From the NCBI GenBank assembly GCA_032622095.1, contig CP136064.1:275675614-275739613 (forward strand): 64,000 nucleotides of DNA, in the 5' to 3' direction. Each line of letters starts with the position of its first letter. The first letter of the stretch is position 1. Of the stretch, positions 11,811 to 23,222 are shown in pieces. Position numbers and translations under genes: made by a program. The notes beneath the pieces are model-generated. The model saw nothing but the letters and a program-made list of their open reading frames with translations, was not told the DNA's origin and did not search any database. Origin of the DNA: Siphonodentalium dalli (lineage: Eukaryota > Mollusca > Scaphopoda > Gadilida > Siphonodentaliidae).

Positions 11811-12298
11811 GAATGGAACTTTTGGATAATTCCAAGAGTTTCCTAAATCTGTATGTAAATATATTCCTGGTCGACCATCAATTCATAAATTTCATATTTT
11901 ACAACACACCGTTCTGATATGCTATTCATCTCTGGAATATATTTACATATAAATTAAGATACATGACGTGTAAAATGGTGGTTATTTTTTCCAACATTAT
12001 CAAGGATGTGTCCATGCAAATCAAACAACATGCTGAATCTTCCAGAGATATTCACGACCTAAAATAGCAAAGTACATGCATGTCAATCCACAATAGACCT
12101 CCAGTATCAAAGAGGGAAAATATTGGAAACAAAGGTTTAAAATTAAAATTTATTTGTAAGCAAAAACTGAACAGACCATCGTATCATCCTAAAATGGGCA
12201 TCTTTCATGTGAAAACAAAATAACAAAGAAATGCTGTAGTTCTAAGATACCTTTTTTTTAAATAAAAAAACAATCACTTAAAATGCAAATGAAAACTG
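11811..12298. other. No gene seen
   Basis: AT-rich spacer with no coding frame and no repeat recognised. Confidence 0.5.
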
Positions 12299-12396
12299 AT
12301 GATAACCCAGTATAGATGATAACCCAGTATAGATGATAACCCGGTATAGATGATAACCCAGTATAGATGATAACCCGGTATAGATGATAACCCGGT
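12299..12396. repeat. 17-bp tandem repeat, about 6 units
   Basis: Unit GATAACCCAGTATAGAT, alternating between CCCAG and CCCGG variants, repeats about six times. Confidence 0.9.
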
Positions 12397-12471
12397 CTCT
12401 TTGAAAAGTCGACGAATTTAAACATTATAATGCTGAGGTGGCATAATGATAATTACATGTGCGAATGAGCT

Positions 12472-12817
12472 TTAACCCTTTACCCAACAGAACGGCCCTA
12501 TGCCAATGCATTCTCTTATATATGCGAGTCGACCATAGGTCGCCTTGCATATATAAGAGAATGCATTGGCTTAACACATTAAAAATTATTTTTTAGGCCA
12601 ATGCATTCTCTTATATATGCGAGGCGACCTATGGTCGACTCGCATATATAAGAGAATGCATTGGCACAGGGCATAAATGTAACTATCACAATGTGGTCAA
12701 GGAGCCGGTTCCAATGACATCCATATTTGTATGGTTCTATTGAGACAGACCGAAGATATTTTAGGCTGTTGAAGCTTTATTTGGCCGGTTTTGACGATTT
12801 GTTGGGTAAAGGGTTAA
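12472..12817 (-). mobile_element. P1 foldback MITE with shortened spacer, inverted
   Basis: TTAA at 12472-12475 and 12814-12817. Both 67-nt hairpins are present, but the AT-rich spacer between them has lost about 55 bp compared with the 7467 copy, leaving ACACATTAAAAATTATTTTT. The long subterminal arm is on the right. Confidence 0.85.
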
Positions 12818-12925
12818 AACAATGTGTCAAACTAGTTTTTTTTCTGAAACGCACCGAATGCATGCATGCAAAACTTACATATCACAGTGAGAATGAGCTT
12901 AAATTTATTTCAAACATTGTACTCA

Positions 12926-13044
12926 TTAACCCTTTCATGGCGAGAGCAGCATTACAGACCCTGTGCCAATACATTCTCTTACATATGCGAGTCGACCATA
13001 AATCGCCTCGTATATATAAGAGAATGCATTGGCCTAATATTTTT
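12926..13044 (+). mobile_element. Truncated hybrid: P2 end with P1-type hairpin
   Basis: Left end TTAA (12926-12929) followed by CCCTTTCATGGCGAGAGCAG and GCATTACAGACCCTGTGCC, which is the P2 terminal wording. The hairpin that follows has the P1 inner stem (GTCGACCATAAATCGCC) instead of the P2 one. The right half is absent; sequence becomes unrelated after about 13044. Confidence 0.7.
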
Positions 13045-13513
13045 TTATCATATGACTCAATCATTATTTACGTTGGAACCTATGTCATAAATCAATTTCA
13101 TATCAATTACTAATTAATATCACCTTCCGATAATTTGATTGGTTTGTTGACAAAAATTGTGTTATGATTGGCTGAATGGCAGCCGGGGACCGAGCCGCAT
13201 CTCTGACTAAATGCAGGTCAAATTCGTGCGCGTCAAATACACGAATCAACGCGATGCCGAAATTATAATCTTTGAAATATATAGTTTTGGACATTGTTAT
13301 ACGATAAATAGAATATATTCGTATTTATCTAATAAACATACGATATAATGTAACAAACTGAGAACAGAATAGCGCACTATATCTTCGCGTGCATATTAAT
13401 TGGGCTTCCGGTGCAATGAAGTGACGTCACATTAACATTTTGCTGCCGATGTCATATTGATATTTAGTGATGTGTGTGCGTTTTGGACATCATAATCAAT
13501 TTATAGGTGTCAT
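13045..13513. other. No gene seen
   Basis: No coding frame of note; leads into a palindromic block. Confidence 0.45.
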
Positions 13514-13665
13514 ATGATAAATAGAATATGTAATTCGTGTTTCTCTCATATGATATTTATGAAACTCGTCACGAATTTTCAGTTTTCTCTCGCCGGAAAA
13601 TTCTTAGACTCGTTTCATAAATATCATATGAGAGTAACACTCATTTCATATCCTCTATTTATCAT
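13514..13665. repeat. Inverted repeat next to the satellite
   Basis: CTCTCATATGATATTTATGA (13542) is mirrored by TCATAAATATCATATGAGAG (13615). Outer parts ATAAATAGAATATG and CATATCCTCTATTTAT also pair. The loop of about 45 nt holds TTTTCAGTTTTCTCTCGCC. Could be a small foldback element; target duplications are not clear. Confidence 0.65.
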
Positions 13666-13689
13666 TTTTTTTTTTAATTTTTCTTACGA

Positions 13690-16365
13690 AATTAATGCTC
13701 GGTTCATACAACGTGTATTTTGTGGGTAATATCACATTCAGTGTTTTACTTGTCGCACACTCTTAACGTGCTGTATACAAACACAATTAATGCTCGGTTC
13801 ATCAACGTGTGTTTTGTTGGTAATATCGCATTCAGTGTTTTACTTGTCGCACACTCTTAACGTGCTATATACAAACACAATTAATGCTCGGTTCATACAA
13901 CGTGTGTATTGTTGGTAATATCACATTCAGTGTTTTACTTGTCGCACACTCTTAACGTGCTGTATACAAACACAATTAATGCTCGGTTCATACAACGTGT
14001 GTATTGTTGGTAATATCACATTCAGTGTTTTACTTGTCGCACACTCTTTACGTGCTGTATACAAACACAATTAACGCTCGGTTCATACGTGTTTTGTTGG
14101 TAATATCGCATTCAGTGTTTTACTTGTCGCACACTCTTAACGTGCTGTATACAAACACAATTAATGATCGGTTCATACAACGTGTATTTTGTGGGTAATA
14201 TCACATTCAGTGTTTTACTTGTCGCACACTCTTAACGTGCTATATACAAACACAATTAATGCTCGGTTCATACAACATGTATTTTGTTGGTAATATCACA
14301 TTAAGTGTTTTACTTGTCGCATACTCTTAACGTGCTGTATACAAACACAATTAATGCTCGGTTCATACAACGTGTATTTTGTGGGTAATATCACATTCAG
14401 TGTTTTACTTGTCGCACACTCTTTACGTACTGTATATAAACGAAATTAATGCTCGGTTCATACAACGTGTGTTTTGTTGGTAATATCACATTCAGTGTTT
14501 TACTTGTCGCACACTCTTAACGTGCTGTATACAAACACAATTAATGTTCGGTTCATACGTGTATTTTGTGGGTAATATCACATTCAGTGTTTTACTTGTC
14601 GCACACTCTTAACGTGCTGTATACAAACACAATTAATGCTCGGTTCATACAACGTGTATTTTGTGGGTAATATCGCATTCAGTGTTTTACTTGTCGCACA
14701 CTCTTAACGTGCTGTATACAAACACAATTAATGCTCGGTTCATACAACGTGTGTTTTGTGGGTAATATCACATTCAGTGTTTTACTTGTCGCACACTCTT
14801 TACGTACTGTATATAAACGAAATTAATGCTCGGTTCATACAACGTGTGTTTTGTTGGTAATATCACATTCAGTGTTTTACTTGTCGCACACTCTTAACGT
14901 GCTGTATACAAACACGATTAATGCTCGGTTCATACGTGTATTTTGTGGGTAATATCACATTCAGTGTTTTACTTGTCGCACACTCTTAACGTGCTGTATA
15001 CAAACACAATTAATGATCGGTTCATACAACGTGTATTTTGTGGGTAATATCACATTCAGTGTTTTACTTGTCGCACACTCTTAACGTGCTGTATACAAAC
15101 ACAATTAATGCTCGGTTCATACAACGTGTATTTTGTGGGTAATATCGCATTCAGTGTTTTACTTGTCGCACACTCTTAACGTGTTGTATACAAACACAAT
15201 TAATGCTCGGTTCATACAACGTGTATTTTGTGGGTAATATCACATTCAGCGTTTCACTTGTCGCACACTCTTAACGTGCTGTATACAAACACAATTAATG
15301 CTCGGTTCATACAACGTGTATTTTGTTGGTAATATCACATTCAGTGTTTTACTTGTCGCACACTCTTAACGTGCTGTATACAAACACAATTAATGCTCGG
15401 TTCATACAATGTGTATTTTGTGGGTAATATCACATTCAGTGTTTTACTTGTCGCACACTCTTAACGTGCTGTATACAAACACAATTAATGCTCGGTTCAT
15501 ACAACGTGTGTATTGTTGGTAATATCACATTCAGTGTTTTACTTGTCGCACACTCTTAACGTGCTGTATACAAACACAATTAATGCTCGGTTCATACAAT
15601 GTGTATTTTGTGGGTAATATCACATTCAGTGTTTTACTTGTCGCACACTCTTAACGTGCTGTATACAAACACAATTAATGCTCGGTTCACACAACGTGTA
15701 TTTTGTGGGTAATATCACATTCAGTGTTTTACTTGTCGCACACTCTTAACGTGCTGTATACAAACACAATTAATGCTCGGTTCATACAACGTGTGTATTG
15801 TTGGTAATATCACATTCAGTGTTTTACTTGTCGCACACTCTTAACGTGCTGTATACAAACACAATTAACGCTCGGTTCATACGTGTTTTGTTGGTAATAT
15901 CGCATTCAGTGTTTTACTTGTCGCACACTCTTAACGTGCTGTATACAAACACAATTAATGCTCGGTTCATACAACGTGTGTTTTGTTGGTAATATCGCAT
16001 TCAGTGTTTTACTTGTCGCACACTCTTAATGTGCTGTATATAAACACAATTAATGCTCGGTTCATACAACGTGTTTTTTGTGGGTAATATCGCATTCAGT
16101 GTTTTACTTGTCGCACACTCTTAACGTGCTGTATACAAACACAATTAATGCTCGGTTCATACAACGTGTGTTTTGTTGGTAATATCGCATTCAGTGTTTT
16201 ACTTGTCGCACACTCTTAACGTGCTGTATACAAACACAATTAATGCTCGGTTCATACAACGTGTATTTTGTGGGTAATATAGCTTTCAGTGTTTTACTTG
16301 TCGCACACTCTTTACGTGCTGTATATAAACACAATTAATGCTCGGTGTGTTTTGTTGGGTAATAT
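13690..16365. repeat. 95-bp satellite array, about 28 units
   Basis: Unit of 95 bp containing TCAGTGTTTTACTTGTCGCA, ACTCTTAACGTGCTGTATAC and ACACAATTAATGCTCGGTTC. Some units are 91 bp because ACAA after GGTTCAT is missing. Units fall into at least two sequence types, GTGTATTTTGTGGG and GTGTGTTTTGTTGG or GTGTGTATTGTTGG. Variants recur at spacing: TTTACGTACTGTATATAAAC appears twice about 377 bp apart (14422 and 14799), and identical two-unit blocks with a 91-bp member occur near 14004 and 15798. This points to higher-order organisation. Open frames inside are not genes. Confidence 0.95.
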
Positions 16366-17305
16366 CGCATTCATTCAATCATTATACTATAGTATTAGTA
16401 TATTCTTGAGGAAACTCATAATTTGGTAACTTTTATTTCTAAATTGTCAGTCAGCGTTTTGTTCGTCATGGGTTGCCAAATTCATTTTACATGACCAGTT
16501 TCAAGTCTTCATTAATATTACCATATATTTAATTATGGATGACTGCTAGGTGGGTTGGGTGCCCTGTTGCCATTACAAACGCTGATAATATCGGTGAGGT
16601 GCCCGCATACGAATTTGATTAAACGATTGTGATTTATAGATATATAGATGAAAGGGTGGTAAACTGAGCAAAGCGCAATATGTTTGTGTGATAGGGATGA
16701 AGAGACTGATAGCATCGGGTTATTATTTTATTGAAGTTTCAAATAATACCTGGAATACTCGGTTCCAAATAACTCGACAAAATACGTGAACACTCGTATG
16801 GGGACTCTTTATGGCCCAGAATGCGTGTAATATAATTTATAAAACTCTGCACCCGACTTTTTTTCCACAAGAATAAAGAGAATTCATGGTTGCTGATAAT
16901 TATGGTGTGTATAAAGGGCGTTTGTCTAACGTTTGTGTGAATACTTGAAAACAGCTGTAAACTTATCAGTGAATGTCATGCGCATTTAGCTCAAATGGTC
17001 ATGATTGGACTATTGTCGTGAATGGGCGTCCGTATGTCCATCCGTTCAACTGTGCGTCCAGCCGTTTATACATTTGAGATTTGATTTCAAATTTTATATA
17101 TTCTGTAGAGAAATAGTCCGTTTTCATAAATTCTGCGCGTGGCCTTGAATGTCTGCGGAATGAAGGTAACATTTAAAGATGTCCTATCTCTTCCGAGCCA
17201 GAAACAGAAATGAGAATTTGTTCGCGCTCACTGAGTTATTCAAATATGAAGCATGAAGACTTATACTGAGTCCGTGCCTCCATAACTCTGACATATAAAA
17301 GCCAT
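16366..17305. other. No gene seen
   Basis: Unique-looking AT-rich sequence between the satellite and the inverted-repeat-bounded segment. No supported coding frame. Confidence 0.45.
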
Positions 17306-19833
17306 CAGTCAGATGCTCGTAGCCCGTTTATATATAACCATGGGTACATGCGAAAAATACACAACGAAAACACACTCCACAGTTTGGATCGATAAGTCTT
17401 GCCCTGTGTATTTTGATGTTGAATTTTTTGACAATCGGTCTTCCGTATCATTTCTACAACACAATTATCGTCTTACTTGCAGCACGACTTTATCGTGTGA
17501 TCATCACGGAAGCGTTTTCTTTCAGAGTATGGTGAATACATTACCACCGGTGAAGTGTTTTCTCGGATAAGAAACAAATAGGCCTATGTCGAGGGCAGGA
17601 ACTAAAGTTGCGAGAGGCACCCCTGGTTGAGTGTGGGATATTTGGCACTCGAGAATTGGTTAGAGGGTTTTGGTTGGGGTGGTCTCCACCTTGGAATTTC
17701 CAACTGCACCCCACCCCATTGAACCACACCAAACTCATAAGTTTGCGTAAATCAATTTGCACTCCCACCCCTTTGATTTTCCCCAAATGTTCCCTCACAG
17801 ACTACCAGATGGTAGACTATTCCAAATGAACCAGTAATATTGTGGCCACTTGTCGTGCGGGGGGGGGGGGGGGGTGAAAAAGAAGGTTCGGCTCAGTATG
17901 AGATTAAAACATCTTAACATCTAGTGGTATAACAGCACACAAAATTTACACCCCGATCTATTTTTTCTTAAATTAATTAGCGAGTAACTAATGGCAAGGA
18001 CACAGAACACACGGGTCGGCCGATGGTTAGGCCCGATGTGAGAACATTTTTGAAATATGAACATGAACATTTGACAATCCTATAGCATAGACCGGCCTCA
18101 AGTTTTCCAATTCTGGGAAATTATTAACCTGACACTCACCCATATGTTTCAAAATTGCCAACTGATGGCCATTTGAGTCCATAATTTTGCAAATGAAAGG
18201 GAAATATGCAAATGTTGGTCTAAAAACAACAAATTCGTCACTAAGAAAGTGTTGGAAAATCAAACTACGAGAACAATTTCAACCTAATATTGGTGTGAAT
18301 TTTCCAATTAATTTTGCTCGGGGTATTAGGTATGACTACAATTGGGGGGCAAGACCCCTGCATAACCACCCCTATTGACAAGTCCCTACTTGACACCCCA
18401 TGCTAAATAATCGATACTAAGTTATGTTGGTGGCACACGGGGGGGGGGGGTTATGGGCTACATCCCAGCCCTGTCGGGGGGTCATAGCCATCCCCCGTCG
18501 GTGAGTTATGTAATGGTCAACCCGCCAGCTAAAGCCCGCCCCCCTGTCGGGGATATCCTGGTGCCACCCCTGTTTGAAATCATATAAAACTTTTAAACAA
18601 GAAGACCACATATTGAGCAGAAATCAGGGGGAAATGAGCTCTCGTAACCACAAAAGTGCACTAAAGACATCCCAATAAATCCAAATTTGATGCAACCGCA
18701 TATTGTATATATATGTTATTGTTCTGCTTGCCTCTCTATATCCAGGGACGTGGCTATATGGTTTCCGTTAGGGGGTGTCCACCATGGGAAATTCCAACTG
18801 CACCCCCTTGAATCAGAATCACCCCAAACACAAAGTCCATTTGCACCACCCCCTTGTACATCAGTGCTCACGCCTACTATCCTATATAAAATTTATATAT
18901 TTAAAAAAAACATGTTTCTATATTCCAGGTTTGAAAATTCAGATAGTTTAACCTGAACAATTGCATTTATCATAACATCTAATGGTTTAACTCCAGACAA
19001 ATGCCCACGGCTACGGGCAAGAGGCGGGGACACACCGGGTTGACCATGGTTCTTCGGCCCGGTGTGAGAAAATGTTTAAAACTATAAAAGAAAATATTAA
19101 ATCCTAGCATGCATCTAGACTGGCCTCAACTGAACCTTTCCTGGTGTTGGAAATTTCAAACCTCATACCCCCCCCCCCCCCCCCCCTCAGGTTGGAAGAC
19201 TCTCCAACTGATGACTATTTCAGTCCACAAGTTTGACCAAATGAAGTAAAATATTGTTTTGTTAAACTAATTAGCAGTTTTGTAATGGCCACGGGGGAAG
19301 GGACAATGACAACGATAGTCGGCCCGGTGTGCAAATTTTTTTTAATCTGAACAAGAAAATCTCAAAATCCTAGCATCTAGACTAGATTAATGTTGGTGTG
19401 AAATTTCCAACTGTTGAACATTTTGACCAAAGTTGGGGGGTGAGACACCACAACCCCCCTGTCGCCACGTCTCTGTCTATATCATATAAATACTTTTTCT
19501 AAAAACCCTTAAACCAACTCGACGTGCGATGATTTCCCTGCGCTCCTGTTGCGCAAATTCTAGTATAAAAAGTGCGTCTATTTCAGACAAAGTTCAAACA
19601 GTAAATGTGACCAGACAAGACATATAAACCGCTAATCTCATATTACCAATCTGACAACACCAGTCGAACATGATTACCTTTCAAAGCAATAACACCGGGC
19701 ACCATGTTACGGACAACCACAGGCACGCACACCATGGATAAATACACGGTAAAAAGAACGGCGTTTTTATTTGTACGGTTATATCTGGCATATACCCATG
19801 GTTATATATAAACGGGCTACGAGCATCTGACTG
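17306..19833. mobile_element. 2.5-kb segment bounded by a perfect 41-bp inverted repeat
   Basis: CAGTCAGATGCTCGTAGCCC plus 21 further bases at 17306-17346 is repeated exactly in reverse complement at 19793-19833. Immediate flanks share only CAT (17303-17305 and 19834-19836), a possible 3-bp target duplication. The interior has an 85-codon frame starting within the left repeat (17313-17570 plus) that I do not recognise. It also has several copies of a C/G-run repeat (GGAAATTCCAACTGCACCCC type at about 17694 and 18789) with homopolymer G or C tracts at 17860, 18439 and 19170. No transposase was identified, so element status is inferred from the ends only. Confidence 0.5.
17640..19460. repeat. 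Dispersed repeat with GGAAATTCCAACTGCACCCC and G/C runs
   Basis: At least four degenerate copies of a block of a few hundred bp (near 17650-17880, 18030-18380, 18750-18960, 19000-19460) share 'AATTTCCAACTG', 'ATGGCCATTTGAGTCC' and long G or C tracts. Related sequence occurs at about 38985-39290 and, inverted, at 45420-45780. Function unknown; the frames within are low-information. Confidence 0.55.
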
Positions 19834-20000
19834 CATGTGTTTATCTGTGTGGGTGTGCATGTGTGTCTGTATGTAACTCTGAATTTCGCGCGTCTAAAAA
19901 TATATCACCCTCATGTCCGACTGCGCCGAAATTCGCCGACATTTTGAGCCTACCCTGTGACACATCTTGGAATACGACACGCACAATTTCAAGCCAATCG

Positions 20001-20543
20001 TTACAAGACGACCTGAGATATAACGCGTTTCCCAAATGTTATCACAGCGATATTTTCACTGACTCGGATATAATGCGTTTCTCCGAATACGAATGTGTTT
20101 TCAGCGGCGTCCGTCAGTACAAAACACCAAAGCCAAACTCCGGATAAACTCCGCACACCGTTATCATCGTTATCAGCGGTGAAGCGCTGGTGATATTTTT
20201 CCTGCATGTCATTTGTGACGGGCAATCCCGATCTCATGACTGCAACTAGCAATTTTGTGCATAAAATACAGATACAACTGAAGATTCGGTGGGTTTGAAT
20301 TATAGCCCTGTTGCCTGCACAGCGTTGATCACTCATTCGATTATCAGAAGATTGGACTATACATCTTTGCCACAAGTTTCCCATGCTAAGTTTCGTGCTC
20401 ATATGCACACAACTTCTCAACAGTTTGACCATGAACGTGTAGGCGAAATGGTCACACGAGTCAGATGGAATGGAAGAGCAGCAATCGACACCCGACCTAT
20501 TCGAAAATAGCACAGCGTCCCCAGTGTCTCGACGAAACAACAT
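20001..20543 (-). CDS. Unrecognised 180-codon open frame
   Basis: The longest frame in the window that is not obviously made of a repeat. The predicted protein is Cys-rich with scattered hydrophobic stretches. I see no catalytic motif, zinc-finger spacing, signal peptide or known domain. A second minus-strand frame (20417-20731, 104 codons) overlaps its start in another register and opens with MAFGIGYN followed by a hydrophobic stretch around residues 26-46 that could span a membrane. Two overlapping frames could be a frameshifted old gene, an exon pair or chance. No splice or promoter evidence settles this. Confidence 0.2.
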   Translation of the reverse strand: MLFRRDTGDAVLFSNRSGVDCCSSIPSDSCDHFAYTFMVKLLRSCVHMSTKLSMGNLWQRCIVQSSDNRMSDQRCAGNRAIIQTHRIFSCICILCTKLLVAVMRSGLPVTNDMQEKYHQRFTADNDDNGVRSLSGVWLWCFVLTDAAENTFVFGETHYIRVSENIAVITFGKRVISQVVL

Positions 20544-20810
20544 ATTACTCGATCGTCAGAGGTGAAGGTCGATTTATATAGCATGAATTGCACTACACAA
20601 ATACGCCCCATAATAAAGCTGAAAGCGAAGACCAGAAAAGCAACACCGTTTGCTACATAAGCCCAATGAAGTGAGTACCAGAAATCATAACAAGACAGTC
20701 GAACGAAATTATAACCTATACCGAAGGCCATCCGTTTTTGTTTTCCCCTTTTTTATATTCAGTTTATTTTCATAATTTAAAGATGCACAATCCGAATTAA
20801 CGCTAATAAA

Positions 20811-21420
20811 TTAATTAGGAAGTAATCTTAGAGGTCACACTCGAAGATCCATATGAAGTTTGGTGATGATCGGATGAGGGATGTGGTCTGTAGGATGTGT
20901 CGCCAAAGGATTTAGTCATACAAAGAGTAAATTCCAAGATGGCCTCTGGTGGCCATGTTTTTCAACGAATTTCGGTCATAATAGAAGGTCACCTCGAAGA
21001 TCCATATGAAGTTTGATGACGATCAGATGAGGGATGTGGTCTGTAGTGTGTGCCAAAGGATTTAGTCATGCAAAGAGTAAAATCCAATTCGTTCCAATTC
21101 GATAGCTCTACAGGTGATCAGAATCGTATATGCAGAATTGAAAAATGATCCAGCCATAAATACGAGCTGTATGGTGTACCGATGGATTCAAATTCGAAAT
21201 CCAAGATGGCTGCTGGCGGCCATGTTTTTCATTGAAATTTGGAAACAAATTAATAGCTCCCATCTATAGGTCACCCTGAAGGTACATATGAAGTTTGGTG
21301 AAGATCGGATGCAGGCTGTAGGGTGTGCCGAAGGAAATTGTTGATGCACGTATGGTCGGACGCACTGACGATGGAAGCAGCCCAAAGCAATAGCTCAAAC
21401 TTTACTTTGTAAAGTTGAGC
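20811..21420. repeat. Tandem degenerate about-165-bp repeat, 3 units
   Basis: AGATCCATATGAAGTTTGGT recurs near 20847, 20998 (GTTTGATGA variant) and 21281 (GGTACATATGAAGTTTGGTG), each followed by GATCGGATGAGG-like wording and CCAAAGGATTTAGTCAT. Two units carry 'CCAAGATGGC...GGCCATGTTTTTCA'. The closing stretch TTTGTAAAGTTGAGCTAA looks like the end of a widespread invertebrate repeat. Confidence 0.6.
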
Positions 21421-21429
21421 TAAAAAGAA

Positions 21430-21645
21430 AAGCGACTTTCTAAAGAAGTTTCTAAAGAAACTAAAATTATTGTCAATTTGATAATAAAGATACTTTCCTG
21501 AAGATGAGGCTGAAGCAGAATGAAGTCTCCAGAGGTTGAATTTAGTGATGCTAGCCCACTGTGTGTGGTAGCATCACTATAATCACCCTCTGGGGACCTC
21601 ATTCTGCAAATTTGGAGTACTATAATTTAAGGCCTGAAATCATGC
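21430..21645. mobile_element. R1 palindromic element, fragment
   Basis: Holds one R1 arm: GCAGAATGAAGTCTCCAGAG...TTTAGTGATGCTAGCCC, then the mirrored TCACCCTCTGGGGACCTCAT. The preceding GTTTCTAAAGAAACT and GATAATAAAGATACTTTCC wording is R1 interior. The left arm is missing. Confidence 0.7.
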
Positions 21646-21675
21646 ACCAGGAACCAGCCTAGAGGTTAAAATTGG

Positions 21676-21741
21676 GAGAAGTGGACAGTTATCAGGGAGA
21701 AGTGGACTGTTATCAGGGAGAAGTGGACAGTTATCAGGGAG
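21676..21741. repeat. About-22-bp tandem repeat, 3 units
   Basis: GGGAGAAGTGGACAGTTATC repeats three times with one base change (ACTG for ACAG in the middle unit). Confidence 0.85.
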
Positions 21742-21775
21742 AAAAAACAATTAATGCATGCAGTTCAATATTTAC

Positions 21776-21872
21776 ATTGGCCGTGTAACCAGTGCATTCT
21801 CTTATATATGCGAGGCTCCCTGTATATTTAATGCTGCAGCAGCGCAGCTCCCGTCGTGAAAGGGCTCAGTAT
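21776..21872. mobile_element. P2 foldback fragment
   Basis: Contains CCAGTGCATTCTCTTATATA and GCGAGGCTCCC, then the P2 right end GCAGCGCAGCTCCCGTCGTG followed by AAAGGGCT. The second half-hairpin is deleted and the terminal TTAA is lost (reads GCTCAG). Confidence 0.7.
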
Positions 21873-22487
21873 TTCATGGTGATATGATGATAATTATAGA
21901 GGCGATTGTTGACTATAGACATGAAACTTGTTCGCCAAATAGTTTGGCCATATGACATTTGCCAATTTCGACAAAAGATATTACATTAACCAATTTGTCC
22001 ACCGGCAGCGTGGACCCTAGCCACATAATATTATTTTTTTTTACCTATTTCGTCAGTAATTAGCATATCGCATGCCATGATCTGTAGTTTGTGTTCATTA
22101 TATATTAATTAATAATTATATTTATTTTGAAATAGAGTGACTTATAGGCCCTATGGGCCGGGTGTAATTGTCGATTATTGTTGTGTGTGTATACGCATTT
22201 ATATATGTAACACAATGTCACTATAATAAACAAATATTCAGTATTCAATATATTTAATTTACACCCCGACATCACCCATCTATAATCCAATAAGTATTAT
22301 GCAATACAAGAGCCCATTTATAAAAACAGTATAGTGAGTGAGAACACCACTATAATCAATAAATATACATTAAATATGCTGTTGGCACATTTACATATGC
22401 ATAGTGGTATATGAGAGAAACGTAACTTTTTCCTAGGACAAAAATGGAATTGGCACATTTTAGGGAGATGTCTCCCATGTCGCTAAG
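21873..22487. other. No gene seen
   Basis: AT-rich spacer without coding frame or recognised repeat. Confidence 0.45.
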
Positions 22488-22896
22488 CCTGAGTTTAGTA
22501 TGCCTGTCATTTGGAGAATGAGGTCCCCAGAGGGTGAATTTAGTGACGATATCCAGCTCATCACTAAATTCACCCTCTGGGGACCTCATTCTGCATGGCC
22601 TCATCTGCTATGTGAGACAGAGACTCAGATTGAAGTTCCCAAATGGTGAATATCGTGATGTAAACCCATTGGGAATCTCGATTATACAATATGTCGTCTG
22701 CCAATTTGAGGATATAGAGAAACTAAACTAAAAAAAAAAAAGAATCTATGTGAAGAAGTTTCTATAGAAATTTGATAATAAAGAAACTTTCCAGAGAAGA
22801 TGAGGCCTACGTAGAATGAGGTCCCCAGAGGGTGAATTCACTGCATTCAGCCTCTGGGGAGGTCATTCTATAAATGACAGGCACACTAAACTCAGG
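22488..22896. mobile_element. R1 palindromic element, near full length
   Basis: Ends CCTGAGTTTAGTATGCCTGT (22488) and ACAGGCACACTAAACTCAGG (22896) are inverted repeats. Each arm then carries GAATGAGGTCCCCAGAGGGT mirrored within itself, so each arm is also a hairpin. The interior has 'GTTTCTATAGAAATTTGATA' and a poly-A stretch. No coding frame. Confidence 0.8.
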
Positions 22897-23222
22897 TTTG
22901 CAAGTCACCCTCTTGGCTGCATGGACCCTGACATACCCAAATGTTTGACCTTTTGCTCCATCAATTTGTCTTAACTTGACCATGTGCCTTCACATTCTAG
23001 GTTTACCTGTGTCTTTCACTCTGCTTAAGATGAGGTTTATACGTCACATTAAAGGCGTACTTTGAGGAGATAACGTAAGATAAACGGTGACCCATTTGTT
23101 GTTAGATCCTCTTCACCCTCTCCTATTCTAAATTGTCATATCTAAAGCATATTGTTCTATGTCTTGTTTGATGCATGTATTAATTGGGGGCAGTATAAAT
23201 ATTGTTAAACCAAAGGGGTATA
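22897..23222. other. No gene seen
   Basis: Spacer between R1 and the giant palindrome. TA at 23221-23222 is the left target base pair of the palindrome. Confidence 0.4.

Noticed and set aside
11427-11846. 139-codon repeat protein with 14-residue units
   Set aside because: The frame exists because the DNA repeat is 42 bp; other frames on both strands are equally open, and there is no sign of a promoter or codon bias.
13690-16365. CRISPR-like array
   Set aside because: Whole units repeat with no unique spacers, and the DNA is eukaryotic, so this is a satellite.
20811-21420. Coding exon suggested by regular 165-bp spacing
   Set aside because: Units contain stops in all frames and match a dispersed invertebrate repeat style.
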